From an uncultured Shimia sp. (GTDB lineage Bacteria > Pseudomonadota > Alphaproteobacteria > Rhodobacterales > Rhodobacteraceae), in the NCBI GenBank assembly GCA_937897325.1, contig CALCOY010000069.1, positions 33,039-97,038 of the forward strand: a DNA stretch of 64,000 nt. The letters are read 5' to 3'. How positions within the stretch are numbered: position 1 is the stretch's first letter; each line of letters starts with the position of its first letter. The position numbers and the translations under genes were made by a program. Positions 8,005 to 16,400 of the stretch are shown here, piece by piece. The notes under the pieces were generated by a model that searched no databases, had not been told where the DNA came from, and saw only the letters and a program-made list of their open reading frames with translations.

Positions 8005-9224
8005 TCAGCCGCGCGCAGACCTTCGAGACCACCGACGAGCGACGGTATCTTTTCCTTGAACTTGAAAAAGCCCGCTGTCGCATAGGGCCATGCCGCGCTG
8101 TCATAGTCCCGCTGGACCAGCCGCAAATCGACGGCGTTGTCATGCCCGCGCAAGCCGCACAGCACATCCGAATTTGGGCCAACGGGTGCGTAAGGCGCCA
8201 CCATCTGCTCTAGTTCGTGTTCTTCAGCCCACGCGACCAGATCGTTAACGCTCTCTGAATGGCCGACGGGCCCAAATCGCTCGCCAAAACGGACAATCGT
8301 GTCATCTGCGGCGGCTCTTGCAAAATCAATGACATGCGGCGCGACCTTGAGAGGCGACAGCTTTGCTCGGCCATTCAGAACCGTTGTCGCGACAGGGGTC
8401 AGACCTTGGCTGAACACAAAGCCCGGTGACAGATCATCGTCATGCAGGACCAGGCCAGTGCGCAGGGCGGGATCAAACGTCTGGCCGGGCATTAAGGGCT
8501 GCCGGTCCGGTGCCGGTGCTCCGCTAAGCGCGGGCGCATCGGGTGCCAGATCGGTCGGTCGGAACCGCCCCTCGGTGTATTTCGCGATGTTCGAGGGCCG
8601 TGCTAGATATGTCTTGCCGCGCGTTTGCAGCCCGCCAACCCACCGCCAGGACAACGTGTTCGACGCCGGATCGCCATCCAGCAGGTGTCGCAGGAAGAAA
8701 TCCGCGCCAAGCTCCCAAGGCAGGCCAAGTGTGAAAATCCAGATCGAGGCGAACCACATGCGCGCATGGTTGTGCATGTATCCCGTCTCGACCAACTCTT
8801 GCGCCCAGGCGTCGAAGCATTCGATCCCGGTCTCGCCCTTGCAGGCGGCCTCCCATGCATTTCGCAACCCTGATTGGGTCTGGACGTCATCCAGAACGCG
8901 GCTCAGATCACGCTGATAGGCGGTCCAAACGCCGGGCCGCATCTCAAGCCAGCCCTTCCAATAGGTCCGCCAATAGACCTCCTGCACGAACTTCTCCGCC
9001 CCTCGCAGGCTGTGCCGTCCCAGAACCGCTTCAAGAACGTCGCTTTCCGTCAGAAGCCGCGTGCGGATATAGGGCGAGAGCTGCGACACACCGTCATGCC
9101 GCCCCGGTCCCAGATCGTGGTTTCGGCGCGACATATAGGTGCGCCCCGCATGCGGGACAAAGCGGGCGAGCCTTTCCAATGCGGCGATCCGGGTGGGCGG
9201 GAAATGATCAAGTGCATCACTCAT
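8001..9224 (-). CDS. Photolyase/cryptochrome-like flavoprotein with inverted domain order
   Basis: The N-terminal part (about residues 1-220) is the FAD-binding domain of DNA photolyases, with ETGYMHNHARMWFASIW (147-163), LLDGDPASNTLSWRWVGG (181-198) and the Asn/Arg-rich FAD loop. The usual N-terminal Rossmann-like antenna domain is absent there. Residues about 255-395 resemble that domain instead: strand RTGLVLHDDDLSP, helix-loop SVNDLVAWAEEHELEQMVAPY, and a closing WPYATAGFFKFKEKIP like the PY-x-F-x-P-F end of antenna domains. This suggests circular permutation. The ATG at 9224 was chosen over a GTG at 9251 because AGGT lies 8-9 bases upstream of it. Product length is 407 residues. DNA repair or light sensing is possible; activity is unproven. 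Confidence 0.82.
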   Translation of the reverse strand: MSDALDHFPPTRIAALERLARFVPHAGRTYMSRRNHDLGPGRHDGVSQLSPYIRTRLLTESDVLEAVLGRHSLRGAEKFVQEVYWRTYWKGWLEMRPGVWTAYQRDLSRVLDDVQTQSGLRNAWEAACKGETGIECFDAWAQELVETGYMHNHARMWFASIWIFTLGLPWELGADFFLRHLLDGDPASNTLSWRWVGGLQTRGKTYLARPSNIAKYTEGRFRPTDLAPDAPALSGAPAPDRQPLMPGQTFDPALRTGLVLHDDDLSPGFVFSQGLTPVATTVLNGRAKLSPLKVAPHVIDFARAAADDTIVRFGERFGPVGHSESVNDLVAWAEEHELEQMVAPYAPVGPNSDVLCGLRGHDNAVDLRLVQRDYDSAAWPYATAGFFKFKEKIPSLVGGLEGLRAAE

Positions 9225-9358
9225 GACGCCGGACCTATCGCGCCACGTCACGCATTCAAGCGGTCTGCTTGCGCTCTTGCAGGTCCCGGGGGGCGATACT
9301 AAGACTCAGGTAACACCTTTGCCGGTATGGTCCGGCAATGACAGACGAGGCGGAATTC

Positions 9359-9994
9359 ATGTTCGATCCAGTAAACCAACTAACCAACAATCTTGTGCCG
9401 ATGGTGGTCGAACAGACCAGCCGGGGCGAACGCGCCTACGACATCTTCTCGCGGCTTCTGAAAGAGCGGATCGTGTTCATCAATGGACCGATCCACGACG
9501 GGATGAGCCACCTGATCGTGGCCCAGCTGTTGCATCTTGAGGCGGAAAACCCGTCGAAAGAGATCAGCATGTACATTAACTCGCCAGGTGGCGTCGTAAC
9601 ATCCGGTCTCTCGATCTACGACACGATGCAGTACATCAAGCCGAAGGTGTCCACCTTGGTGATCGGGCAGGCGGCCTCGATGGGCTCCGTGCTGCTTGCG
9701 GGTGGAGAGCCGGGCATGCGTTTCTCGCTTCCCAATTCGCGCATAATGGTCCACCAGCCATCCGGCGGGTATCAGGGCCAGGCCAGTGACATCATGATCC
9801 ATGCGGCCGAAACACAGAAGCTGAAAGACCGGCTCTATGACATCTACGTCAAGCATACCGGCCAGACGAAAGAGTCCGTGGAGCAAGCGCTTGATCGGGA
9901 CAATTTCATGTCGCCCGAAGAGGCGAAAGAGTGGGGGCATATCGACGAAATCGTTGAAAACCGGACCAAGGGTGACGACGACAGCGACGGATAG
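9359..9994 (+). CDS. clpP: ATP-dependent Clp protease proteolytic subunit
   Basis: ClpP forms the two-ring serine protease chamber that degrades proteins unfolded by ClpX or ClpA. The catalytic triad is visible: S108 in GQAASMGS, H132 in MVHQPSGG and D181 in ALDRDNF. The oligomerisation region YINSPGG is intact. I placed the start at ATG 9359 (MFDPVNQL), with AGGCGG about seven bases upstream; an ATG at 9338 in the same frame lacks a good ribosome binding site. The product is 211 residues. clpX follows after 119 bases, the usual arrangement. A heat-shock-type promoter would be expected upstream, but I could not define one with confidence. Confidence 0.97.
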   Translation: MFDPVNQLTNNLVPMVVEQTSRGERAYDIFSRLLKERIVFINGPIHDGMSHLIVAQLLHLEAENPSKEISMYINSPGGVVTSGLSIYDTMQYIKPKVSTLVIGQAASMGSVLLAGGEPGMRFSLPNSRIMVHQPSGGYQGQASDIMIHAAETQKLKDRLYDIYVKHTGQTKESVEQALDRDNFMSPEEAKEWGHIDEIVENRTKGDDDSDG

Positions 9995-10113
9995 TCCTCA
10001 TGGGGCATTTTTGAATTGTAGACCCTCCGGGGCTCGCCTAAGCTATGCGAACGACGGCGGGGGGTCGAAGCGACACGACAATCTGACGGCAATAGGCCGG
10101 AAAGGTGCTGGAT

Positions 10114-11379
10114 ATGGCAACGAATACGAGCGGTGACAGCAAAAACACGCTGTATTGTAGCTTTTGCGGCAAAAGCCAGCACGAGGTCCGCAAACTCATT
10201 GCGGGACCGACTGTATTCATTTGCGACGAATGCGTCGAGCTTTGCATGGACATCATCCGTGAGGAAACAAAGGCCAGCGGGCTGAAATCCACCGATGGTG
10301 TCCCCACTCCGAAAGACATCTGCGGTGTACTTGACGATTATGTGATCGGTCAGGCAACCGCGAAGCGCGTTCTCTCTGTGGCCGTCCACAACCATTACAA
10401 GCGCCTCAATCACGCTCAGAAGGGCGGCGATATCGAACTGGCGAAGTCCAACATCCTGCTGATCGGCCCCACCGGCTGCGGCAAGACGCTTTTGGCTCAA
10501 ACCCTGGCACGTATCTTGGATGTGCCGTTCACGATGGCTGATGCGACCACACTGACCGAAGCGGGTTATGTGGGCGAAGATGTTGAAAACATCATTCTGA
10601 AGCTTTTACAGGCTTCCGAATATAACGTGGAGCGCGCGCAGCGCGGCATTGTCTACATTGACGAGGTCGACAAGATCACGCGCAAGTCCGAAAATCCCTC
10701 TATCACGCGCGACGTCTCTGGGGAGGGTGTGCAGCAGGCGCTTCTCAAATTGATGGAAGGGACAGTCGCTTCCGTGCCCCCACAAGGCGGGCGCAAGCAT
10801 CCCCAGCAAGAGTTTCTGCAGGTCGACACAACCAATATACTTTTTATCTGCGGTGGTGCCTTTGCTGGTCTCGACAAAGTGATCGCGCAACGCGGCAAGG
10901 GCTCTGCCATGGGTTTTGGGGCAGATGTGCGTGACAATGATGAACGCGGCGTGGGTGAGATTTTCACGGATCTTGAACCGGAGGACCTTCTCAAATTCGG
11001 CCTTATTCCTGAATTCGTTGGTCGCTTGCCTGTTCTCGCCACGCTTGAGGATCTGGACGAGGACGCGCTTGTCACCATCCTGACCCAACCGAAGAATGCT
11101 CTGGTCAAGCAGTATCAGCGCCTGTTTGAACTTGAAGATACGACGCTCACCTTCACGGATGACGCCCTGCAGGCGATCGCGAAACGCGCCATCGAACGCA
11201 AGACCGGCGCGCGGGGTCTACGATCCATCCTGGAAGACATCCTGCTCGACACGATGTTCGACCTACCAGGTCTCGACAGTGTCACGGAGGTGGTGGTGAA
11301 CGAAGAGGCGGTGACATCCGATGCAGCGCCGCTCATGATCCACGCAGATGCCGACAAAGAACCCGCAACCGCTGGCTAG
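10114..11379 (+). CDS. clpX: ATP-dependent Clp protease ATP-binding subunit ClpX
   Basis: ClpX is the AAA+ unfoldase that recognises tagged substrates and feeds them to ClpP. The N-terminal zinc-binding domain is complete, with C15, C18, C37 and C40. Walker A is GPTGCGKT (118-125), Walker B lies in [10 protein letters not shown], and a pore loop GYVG and the sensor and IGF-loop regions are present. The ATG at 10114 is preceded by AAAGG. The 421-residue length is normal. It lies directly downstream of clpP on the same strand, but the 119-base gap leaves room for its own promoter. Confidence 0.97.
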   Translation: MATNTSGDSKNTLYCSFCGKSQHEVRKLIAGPTVFICDECVELCMDIIREETKASGLKSTDGVPTPKDICGVLDDYVIGQATAKRVLSVAVHNHYKRLNHAQKGGDIELAKSNILLIGPTGCGKTLLAQTLARILDVPFTMADATTLTEAGYVGEDVENIILKLLQASEYNVERAQRGIVYIDEVDKITRKSENPSITRDVSGEGVQQALLKLMEGTVASVPPQGGRKHPQQEFLQVDTTNILFICGGAFAGLDKVIAQRGKGSAMGFGADVRDNDERGVGEIFTDLEPEDLLKFGLIPEFVGRLPVLATLEDLDEDALVTILTQPKNALVKQYQRLFELEDTTLTFTDDALQAIAKRAIERKTGARGLRSILEDILLDTMFDLPGLDSVTEVVVNEEAVTSDAAPLMIHADADKEPATAG

Positions 11380-12228
11380 TCTTTCTTCGTCGATGTTTGC
11401 CTACCAGATGGCTGTTCTGGCCTGTAGACGTGATGCTTCACATCTCATGCGTCTTGGTCTTGGTCGTTGCCGCAATCGCCGATGCAGAATGCCTACACCT
11501 GATGGGCCCACAAGATTGATAATCCGCAATATGCTGATGACTATTTTGAGGGCTTTCTACCCTACGGTAAGGTCTTTGAAAGCCGCGCTTGGCATGTTGG
11601 ATCTCATCCTATTGCAGAGCACACGTTCAACCGCACCTAAGCCATAGTCGGCCTCTCGCCCCACGCACCGAGATCGCCCTCTGAACGACCAGCTTCGCGC
11701 GGGCGGCCTTCGCGATATGCATGGCCGTACGCGTTGGGGTGGGCCACGCCTCAGGTTCCCGCTGGGTTTGATTGAGATGGCTTGCCAGAAACATTTGTGC
11801 AATGCGCACATCTCTCTGAGGATGCGTTGATTGGCCAAGCGCGAACATCCTTGACGCAGCCGGGCGATTTTTTCGCGAAGCCTTCGACAGAAGATCTCTA
11901 CACCAACAGCCCTATGCAAAACGTGGCTGCAAAGATCCGCTTCGGAGATTGACGTGTCCAAAAAAGCGGGAACGCGCTTTGGCTGATTGAAGCTGCAGAT
12001 CAATGTCTGCGCCATACCGCTTCGGCACAGTCCGGTTGGCATCCCGTGCCTTCGCCGACCTCTTGGCAAGCCTTAGGGAGCAGGAAGTCCTTTTAGGGTC
12101 GGAGCTGATCGCGTCCTTCTGCAACCAACCGGTGTGAAGTGCTGTTCGGGCAGCAGACCAGGCGGTCGATGCCGTCATGGCCGTAGGCCTGCCGCACCCT
12201 ATCCCCGTCTTATCGGAAGTGTTGTGTC
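11380..12228. other. Long stretch without an intact gene
   Basis: Some 850 bases follow clpX with no convincing intact gene. One plus-strand frame near 11519-11638 reads DNPQYADDYFEGFLPYGKVF and continues past stops through about 11950, and a minus-strand frame at 11627-11848 also looks protein-like. Neither has a start signal or a family I recognise. Decayed coding DNA is the best explanation. No tRNA, terminator or repeat was found in it. Confidence 0.45.
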
Positions 12229-12234
12229 AAAAAA

Positions 12235-12266
12235 CGGCGGCTTCCGGGAGGAGGTGGAAGCCGCCG
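12235..12266 (-). ncRNA. CcsR-like stem-loop unit 4, doubling as intrinsic terminator
   Basis: This is the last of four tandem hairpins downstream of the DUF1127 gene. On the minus strand it has a perfect 11-bp stem (12256-12266 with 12235-12245) and a 10-base loop carrying CCUCCUCCC. A run of six U follows (12229-12234), so the hairpin is also a textbook Rho-independent terminator. In Rhodobacter sphaeroides the homologous arrangement gives the stress-induced CcsR sRNAs, cut from the transcript of a DUF1127 gene. Identity here is inferred from structure, loop motif and position. Confidence 0.8.
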
Positions 12267-12274
12267 CTCTTGAA

Positions 12275-12313
12275 ACCTGACCGGCTCAGGGAGGAGGAGG
12301 AGACGGCGCAGGT
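12275..12313 (-). ncRNA. CcsR-like stem-loop unit 3
   Basis: Minus-strand hairpin with stem ACCUG/CAGGU extended by further pairs, with one bulge and one mismatch. The loop is CUCCUCCUCCCU, containing the CCUCCUCCC motif shared by all four units. It lies 8 bases from unit 4 and 18 bases from unit 2. The stem sequence differs from the other units while the loop is kept, so selection acts on the loop. Confidence 0.75.
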
Positions 12314-12331
12314 GTTCCCAATTAGAAAAAT

Positions 12332-12365
12332 GCGGCGACATCAGGGAGGAGGTAGATGCCGCCGC
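12332..12365 (-). ncRNA. CcsR-like stem-loop unit 2
   Basis: Minus-strand hairpin with an 11-bp stem (12355-12365 with 12332-12342, one G-U pair) and a 12-base loop containing CCUCCUCCC. Position, spacing and loop match the other units of the array. As for the others, the sRNA identity is by analogy with the CcsR RNAs of Rhodobacter. Confidence 0.78.
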
Positions 12366-12372
12366 CAACTTA

Positions 12373-12405
12373 CAGACGTCCCAGGGAGGAGGAGAGGAAC
12401 GCCTG
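12373..12405 (-). ncRNA. CcsR-like stem-loop unit 1
   Basis: First hairpin after the DUF1127 gene, starting nine bases beyond its stop codon. On the minus strand a 10-bp stem (12396-12405 with 12373-12382, including G-U pairs) closes a 13-base loop containing CCUCCUCCC. The loop is complementary to Shine-Dalgarno-type GGAGG sequences, so pairing with ribosome binding sites of target mRNAs is plausible. Confidence 0.8.
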
Positions 12406-12414
12406 ATCTTGGTG

Positions 12415-12648
12415 TCAGCGGTTCAGGACCCCCTTTGCCGCTTCATGTGCAATTCTCTTCAACTCGGATCGATGCATACCCAAATCCGCCAGTTCACGGT
12501 TGGACAATGCGGTTAGTTCAGCGAGTGTTTCGCGATAGACGCGGTGCTCAGCTCTGCGATCTGCTGCGCCTTGAAGCAGTTGAGCGATGGCATGCAGCCC
12601 ACGTTCCAAGACGTCTTCGCGGCGGTTTATTTCGTTGTAGTAGGCCAT
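12415..12648 (-). CDS. DUF1127 small protein (CcaF1-like) upstream of the CcsR-type array
   Basis: The 77-residue protein has the C-terminal DUF1127 motif in residues 41-65 (ETLAELTALSNRELADLGMH in one part), a short Arg-rich helix pair. DUF1127 proteins of alphaproteobacteria bind RNA or act in stress responses, and in Rhodobacter sphaeroides the homologue CcaF1 is an RNA-binding protein encoded just before the CcsR sRNAs. The same order occurs here, with four CCUCCUCCC-loop hairpins directly downstream. The ATG at 12648 has an AGGAGG ribosome binding site at proper spacing, so a longer upstream frame was rejected. Host function here is by analogy. Confidence 0.9.
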   Translation of the reverse strand: MAYYNEINRREDVLERGLHAIAQLLQGAADRRAEHRVYRETLAELTALSNRELADLGMHRSELKRIAHEAAKGVLNR

Positions 12649-12689
12649 TGTGGGGACCTCCTGCTCGTTACAACAACATCTTGAATACA

Positions 12690-12717
12690 AAGATAGGCAA
12701 ATGCTGCGATTGCACAA
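12690..12717 (-). promoter_or_regulatory. Candidate promoter of the DUF1127-sRNA transcript
   Basis: On the minus strand TTGTGC (12712-12717) and TATCTT (12690-12695) are 16 bases apart, about 40-70 bases upstream of the DUF1127 start. They resemble sigma-70 -35 and -10 elements. In Rhodobacter this operon is driven by RpoH-type sigma factors, and I did not see a clear RpoH consensus, so the assignment is tentative. Confidence 0.3.
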
Positions 12718-12879
12718 TAGCCTCTCAGGCAATGCTGCCATGCAGCAAATGCATGAAGCAGCTGCTGAAAATTTAAGCTTTCTGCCTCGCTCCGATCTGT
12801 TGCTGCCCGCTCTGTGATCTGCTCTTGCACCCGGAGGAAAATGTGCCACCTAAACGATCAGGGTGCCGGGAGATGGAAC

Positions 12880-13950
12880 ATGCCGTTAACGCGCGAAGAG
12901 ATCGAGGATGTTCTCTCAAGGATTGATCTGCCGGATGGTGGCAACCTGATCAGTCGTGACTTGATTCGCGCATTACAGATAGACGGCAGTGCCGTCCGCT
13001 TCGTGATCGAAGCGCCGGATCCCGAAAAAGCAGCACGCATGTCAGCCGTCCGTGACGCGGCCGAGTCCGCAATTCGCGCCCTTGAGGGCGTGACCGAGGC
13101 GCAGGTGGCGCTGACGGCCCACGGGTCCGCCGCCAAGAGGCCCGCGCCCAGCCTCAAAATCGGCGGCCATCCCAAGCCACAGGAAGGGCCGACCAAGCCC
13201 GCTGGCGTCAAACGCATTCTCGCGATTGGCTCCGGTAAGGGGGGGGTTGGCAAATCGACCGTCTCCTCCAACCTCGCGGTGGCGCTGGCGCGGGCGGGGC
13301 GAAAGGTTGGGCTGTTGGACGCAGACATCTATGGGCCCAGCCAGCCCCGCATGATGGGCATAAACAGGCGCCCCGCCAGCCCTGATGGCAAGACGATCAT
13401 CCCCCTGAAGGCCCACGGTGTCACACTTATGTCGATTGGGTTCATGCTGGAGGAGCGGAAGGCCGTCGTCTGGCGTGGCCCGATGCTGATGGGCGCGCTT
13501 CAGCAGATGCTGGGGCAGGTGGAGTGGGGCGAGCTTGACGTGCTGATCGTCGATCTTCCCCCTGGAACCGGCGACGTGCAACTGACCCTTTGCACAAAAT
13601 CCGAACTGACCGGGGCCATTGTTGTGTCGACGCCCCAGGATGTGGCCCTGATCGACGCGCGCAAGGCGCTTGATATGTTCGCGACGCTCAAAACACCCGT
13701 GCTGGGCCTTATTGAGAACATGAGCGTGTTCCATTGCCCCCAATGCGGGTATGAGGCTCACATCTTCGGGCAGGGCGGCGTCGCAAAAGAAGCGGCTGAC
13801 CTCGGCGTTCCGCTGCTCGGTGCGTTGCCGATCGATCTCGACACTCGGCTTTCGGGCGATGCGGGCACGCCCGTCGCCACCACCGACAGCCCCATGGCCC
13901 AGGCCTATGCCCGCATTGCAGAGGGTCTGATCAAGGGTGGGATGGCCTGA
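12880..13950 (+). CDS. apbC: Mrp/ApbC-type P-loop iron-sulfur cluster carrier
   Basis: The 356-residue protein is an Mrp/NBP35-family ATPase that binds and transfers Fe-S clusters in the cytoplasm. An N-terminal MIP18-like region (1-80) is followed by the deviant Walker A GSGKGGVGKS (117-126), DLPPGTGD, and the CxxC pair C286/C289 in FHCPQCG that holds the bridging cluster. I chose ATG 12880 (MPLTREEIEDVL), with GGGAG upstream, over an earlier in-frame start without a ribosome binding site. It is transcribed away from the DUF1127 gene and stands alone before the dcw leader. Length and motifs are normal. Confidence 0.94.
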   Translation: MPLTREEIEDVLSRIDLPDGGNLISRDLIRALQIDGSAVRFVIEAPDPEKAARMSAVRDAAESAIRALEGVTEAQVALTAHGSAAKRPAPSLKIGGHPKPQEGPTKPAGVKRILAIGSGKGGVGKSTVSSNLAVALARAGRKVGLLDADIYGPSQPRMMGINRRPASPDGKTIIPLKAHGVTLMSIGFMLEERKAVVWRGPMLMGALQQMLGQVEWGELDVLIVDLPPGTGDVQLTLCTKSELTGAIVVSTPQDVALIDARKALDMFATLKTPVLGLIENMSVFHCPQCGYEAHIFGQGGVAKEAADLGVPLLGALPIDLDTRLSGDAGTPVATTDSPMAQAYARIAEGLIKGGMA

Positions 13951-14105
13951 CATTATGGGTGTCGACTGTCGCAATGACCGACGGGAAATCATGGGATTCG
14001 GCGACAGCTCGTGATGCGATTCCCCTGATTTGAGGACAAATCGGTCATTTGAACAACGAATTCGCCGAGAAAAGCACACTTTTTTGCGCTGATATCCAAC
14101 TTTTT

Positions 14106-14120
14106 TGGGAATTCGTGGTC
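14106..14120 (+). promoter_or_regulatory. Possible MraZ box (two TGGGN-like half-sites)
   Basis: MraZ represses its own operon by binding direct repeats of TGGGN with five-base spacers. Here TGGGA and TGGTC have that spacing, about 430 bases before mraZ. There are only two repeats and one is imperfect, so the site is weakly supported. Confidence 0.25.
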
Positions 14121-14473
14121 AGCCATCAAGATGCCGCGTAACCTCTATATATTGTGTCCATTCAATCACGTATGACTACTTAGGCCGTCTACGTAGTGGT
14201 TTCAGGCTTTTAAACGCGTTGCTGTGTGATTTGAATAGGGCGGGCTCAACTTCTGTACCCATAAAAAACTATTGCTTCCCATCAATTCCCGTGGCATCCC
14301 TTTTGTATCAGATGAAGACGGGACGGGGCACCAAACGACCCCACGCAAAACCAAACAAGAGCAGGTTCATACAGGCATCTCGCTTTCATCAGACCAAAGA
14401 TCCGGCGCGCGAGCGAGCAGACATCCCCCCAGGTGGCGCGCGTGACTGGACACACCCCAAGCGGGGCGAGGCA

Positions 14474-14507
14474 GGCGGGTTGATCAGTGGCAGCAGATCA
14501 GCCCGCC
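14474..14507 (+). terminator. Terminator/attenuator hairpin in the mraZ leader (UpsM-type)
   Basis: A 12-bp stem (14474-14485 with 14496-14507, one G-U pair) closes a 10-base loop and is followed by CCTTTCGTTTC, a moderately U-rich tail. It sits 42 bases before the mraZ start. A hairpin of this strength inside an operon leader should stop part of the transcription and release a leader sRNA, as described for UpsM in Rhodobacter. Read-through to dcw would then be adjustable. Confidence 0.7.
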
Positions 14508-14549
14508 CCTTTCGTTTCGGGGGTCGGCAGGACGAAGGGACGGACAGGC

Positions 14550-15056
14550 GTGGCGCGCAGGTTCAGAGGTGAAAGCCACCACAAGGTGGACGCAAAGGGC
14601 AGGGTATCGATCCCGGCATCCTTTCGCCGTGTGCTCGAGGCCGCTGACCCAAACTGGCGCGATGGCGACAATCCTGAACTGGTCATCGTATATGGAGACC
14701 ACCGTCGTAACTATCTTGAATGCTACACGATGGAGGCCATCGACGAGGTTGATGCCAAGATCGATGCGCTGCCCCGGGGCTCGATGGAGCGCAAGATGCT
14801 CCAGCGTCTTTTTCACGGGCAATCCTTTCCCACATCCGTCGATGAGACGGGTCGGCTTGTCCTGCCGGCAAAGCTGCGCCAGAAGGTCGATCTTGATGCC
14901 GAGGCCTTCTTTATCGCCGCCGGTGACACATTCCAGATCTGGAAGCCCGAAACCTACGAGGCGGAAGAGCTGTCGCGCACCGAAGACTGGCTGGATGAAC
15001 TGCCGGACGATTTTGATCCGCTCTCCTTCCTCGATCGGTCCAAGGGAGAGGCGTGA
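14550..15056 (+). CDS. mraZ: Transcriptional regulator MraZ
   Basis: MraZ is the first gene of the dcw cluster and a ring-forming DNA-binding protein of the AbrB-like fold that represses the cluster in other bacteria. Two copies of the SpoVT/AbrB-like motif are visible: [16 protein letters not shown] near residue 11 and [17 protein letters not shown] near residue 97. I chose the GTG at 14550 ([17 protein letters not shown]), with purine-rich sequence upstream; an earlier in-frame start would lie inside the terminator hairpin. The product is 168 residues. rsmH starts just after the stop. Confidence 0.93.
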   Translation: MARRFRGESHHKVDAKGRVSIPASFRRVLEAADPNWRDGDNPELVIVYGDHRRNYLECYTMEAIDEVDAKIDALPRGSMERKMLQRLFHGQSFPTSVDETGRLVLPAKLRQKVDLDAEAFFIAAGDTFQIWKPETYEAEELSRTEDWLDELPDDFDPLSFLDRSKGEA

Positions 15057-15057
15057 T

Positions 15058-16056
15058 ATGGCTGCCGCTGCTGCCGCTATGTCTGACGCCGCACCGCACA
15101 TCCCTGTTCTTTTGCGCCCGCTTCTGGCGGCTGTTGCGCCGGTGACGGGCCGCTGGCTCGACGGCACTTTCGGGGCAGGTGGTTACACGCGGGCGCTGCT
15201 GGATGCCGGGGCCGATCAGGTGATTGCTGTGGACCGCGACCCCAAGGCCTTTGATCTGGCCCGGGACTGGGCCAGGACGTATGGCGAGCGCTTGATTCAG
15301 CAACCGGGTGTCTTTTCCCGGCTGGACGATTATGCGCAAGATCTCGACGGCGTGGTGCTCGATCTCGGCGTCAGCTCCATGCAGTTGGATCAGGCAGATC
15401 GCGGTTTTTCTTTTCAGAAGGATGGCCCTCTGGATATGCGCATGTCGCAATCAGGCCCTTCCGCCGCCGATTTGGTGAACCGCGCGGATCAGGTCGAACT
15501 GGCCGACATTCTGTTTCATTTCGGTGAAGAACGCGCCTCCCGCCGGATCGCAAGGGCGATCGTCGCCGCCCGCGCCGCCGCGCCCATCATGACGACCTTG
15601 GCGCTGGTCAGGATCATAGAAGGATGTCTGCCGCGTCAGAAACCCGGCCAGTCCCATCCCGCAACGCGCAGTTTCCAGGCCTTGCGCATCGCGGTAAACG
15701 CGGAATACGAAGAGCTGTATCAAGGGCTTATGGCGGCAGAGCGGGCATTGAGGCCGGGCGGCAAACTGGCTGTCGTCACCTTTCATTCGGTCGAGGACCG
15801 CATGGTCAAACGGTTCCTCACTGTGCGGACGGGCGGGGCAGGGCGCGCCAACCGCTATGCGCCGGAAGAGGCCAGGTCAGAGCCGCAATTCACCCAAACC
15901 AGCCGCAAGGCCATTGGTCCCGACGATCATGAGCTGACGGAAAATCCGCGCAGCAGGTCGGCCAAGCTGCGGGTGGCGATCCGCACTTCGGCCCCGGCGG
16001 GCCGCGTGGATCCCAAGGCCATTGGTATGCCCCAAACGCCCGAGAGGGGGAGATAA
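15058..16056 (+). CDS. rsmH: 16S rRNA (cytosine-1402-N4)-methyltransferase
   Basis: RsmH (MraW) methylates the exocyclic nitrogen of C1402 in 16S rRNA. The 332-residue protein shows the SAM-binding motif [14 protein letters not shown] and the family blocks [25 protein letters not shown] and [13 protein letters not shown]. The ATG at 15058 starts one base after the mraZ stop; a second ATG at 15079 ([12 protein letters not shown]) is closer to the conserved N-terminus and is a possible alternative. It overlaps ftsL by one base. The gene is a standard dcw member. Confidence 0.96.
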   Translation: MAAAAAAMSDAAPHIPVLLRPLLAAVAPVTGRWLDGTFGAGGYTRALLDAGADQVIAVDRDPKAFDLARDWARTYGERLIQQPGVFSRLDDYAQDLDGVVLDLGVSSMQLDQADRGFSFQKDGPLDMRMSQSGPSAADLVNRADQVELADILFHFGEERASRRIARAIVAARAAAPIMTTLALVRIIEGCLPRQKPGQSHPATRSFQALRIAVNAEYEELYQGLMAAERALRPGGKLAVVTFHSVEDRMVKRFLTVRTGGAGRANRYAPEEARSEPQFTQTSRKAIGPDDHELTENPRSRSAKLRVAIRTSAPAGRVDPKAIGMPQTPERGR

Positions 16057-16400
16057 TGCGCACGCTTTTTTTCGTCCTGACCATCGCGTCCGTGATCGGT
16101 CTGGCATTCTGGGCCTACCGTGAGAATTACGCCACCCGCGAAGCACTCGCTGGGGCTGAACGCATGCGTGATGAAATACGCGCCGCCCATAGCCGTCTGT
16201 CCGTGTTGCGGGCCGAATGGGCCTATCTAAACCGTCCCGACCGGCTCCGCGATCTTGCCGATCTGAACTTTGATCGCCTTGGCCTTTTGCCTCTACGCCC
16301 TGATCAGTTTGGCCGTATCGACGAAGTTGCCTATCCCGCCCCGCCCGAACAAAGCCGGCTTGAGGCGATCGATGTCTCCCTGCGGGAGGACAGCGAATGA
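16056..16400 (+). CDS. ftsL: Cell division protein FtsL
   Basis: FtsL is a short bitopic membrane protein that, with FtsB and FtsQ, activates septal wall synthesis by FtsW/FtsI. The 114-residue product has one N-terminal membrane segment (about residues 4-20, LFFVLTIASVIGLAFWA), then a coiled-coil-like stretch with Leu heptads (30-60) and the LNRPDRLRDLADL block typical of alphaproteobacterial FtsL. The start overlaps the rsmH stop (TAATG) and the end overlaps the ftsI start by four bases, so identity is supported by both position and form. Confidence 0.9.
   Translation: MRTLFFVLTIASVIGLAFWAYRENYATREALAGAERMRDEIRAAHSRLSVLRAEWAYLNRPDRLRDLADLNFDRLGLLPLRPDQFGRIDEVAYPAPPEQSRLEAIDVSLREDSE

Larger units (their letters stand above)
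13951..14549 (+). other. Long leader region of the dcw cluster
   Basis: About 600 bases with no supported gene lie between apbC and mraZ. The last part holds a strong terminator-like hairpin (14474-14507). In Rhodobacter sphaeroides the mraZ 5' leader gives rise to the sRNA UpsM through partial termination at such a structure and RNase E cleavage. A similar leader-derived RNA is likely here, but its 5' end cannot be placed. TGGGA and TGGTC, spaced ten bases apart at 14106-14120, resemble two half-sites of an MraZ-binding repeat. The RNase P RNA core motif is absent. Confidence 0.5.

Noticed and set aside
11557..12069. 170-codon minus-strand frame after clpX
   Set aside because: Rich in Arg, Cys and Ser without any motif or start signal; treated as non-coding or decayed.
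12229..12410. CRISPR-like reading of the GGGAGGAGG repeats
   Set aside because: The repeats are only nine to eleven bases, sit in hairpin loops with unrelated stems and have no spacer pattern; the sRNA-array explanation fits.
13951..14549. RNase P RNA gene in front of mraZ
   Set aside because: A neighbouring rnpB was considered, but the conserved GAGGAAAGUCCGGGCU-like core is absent here.
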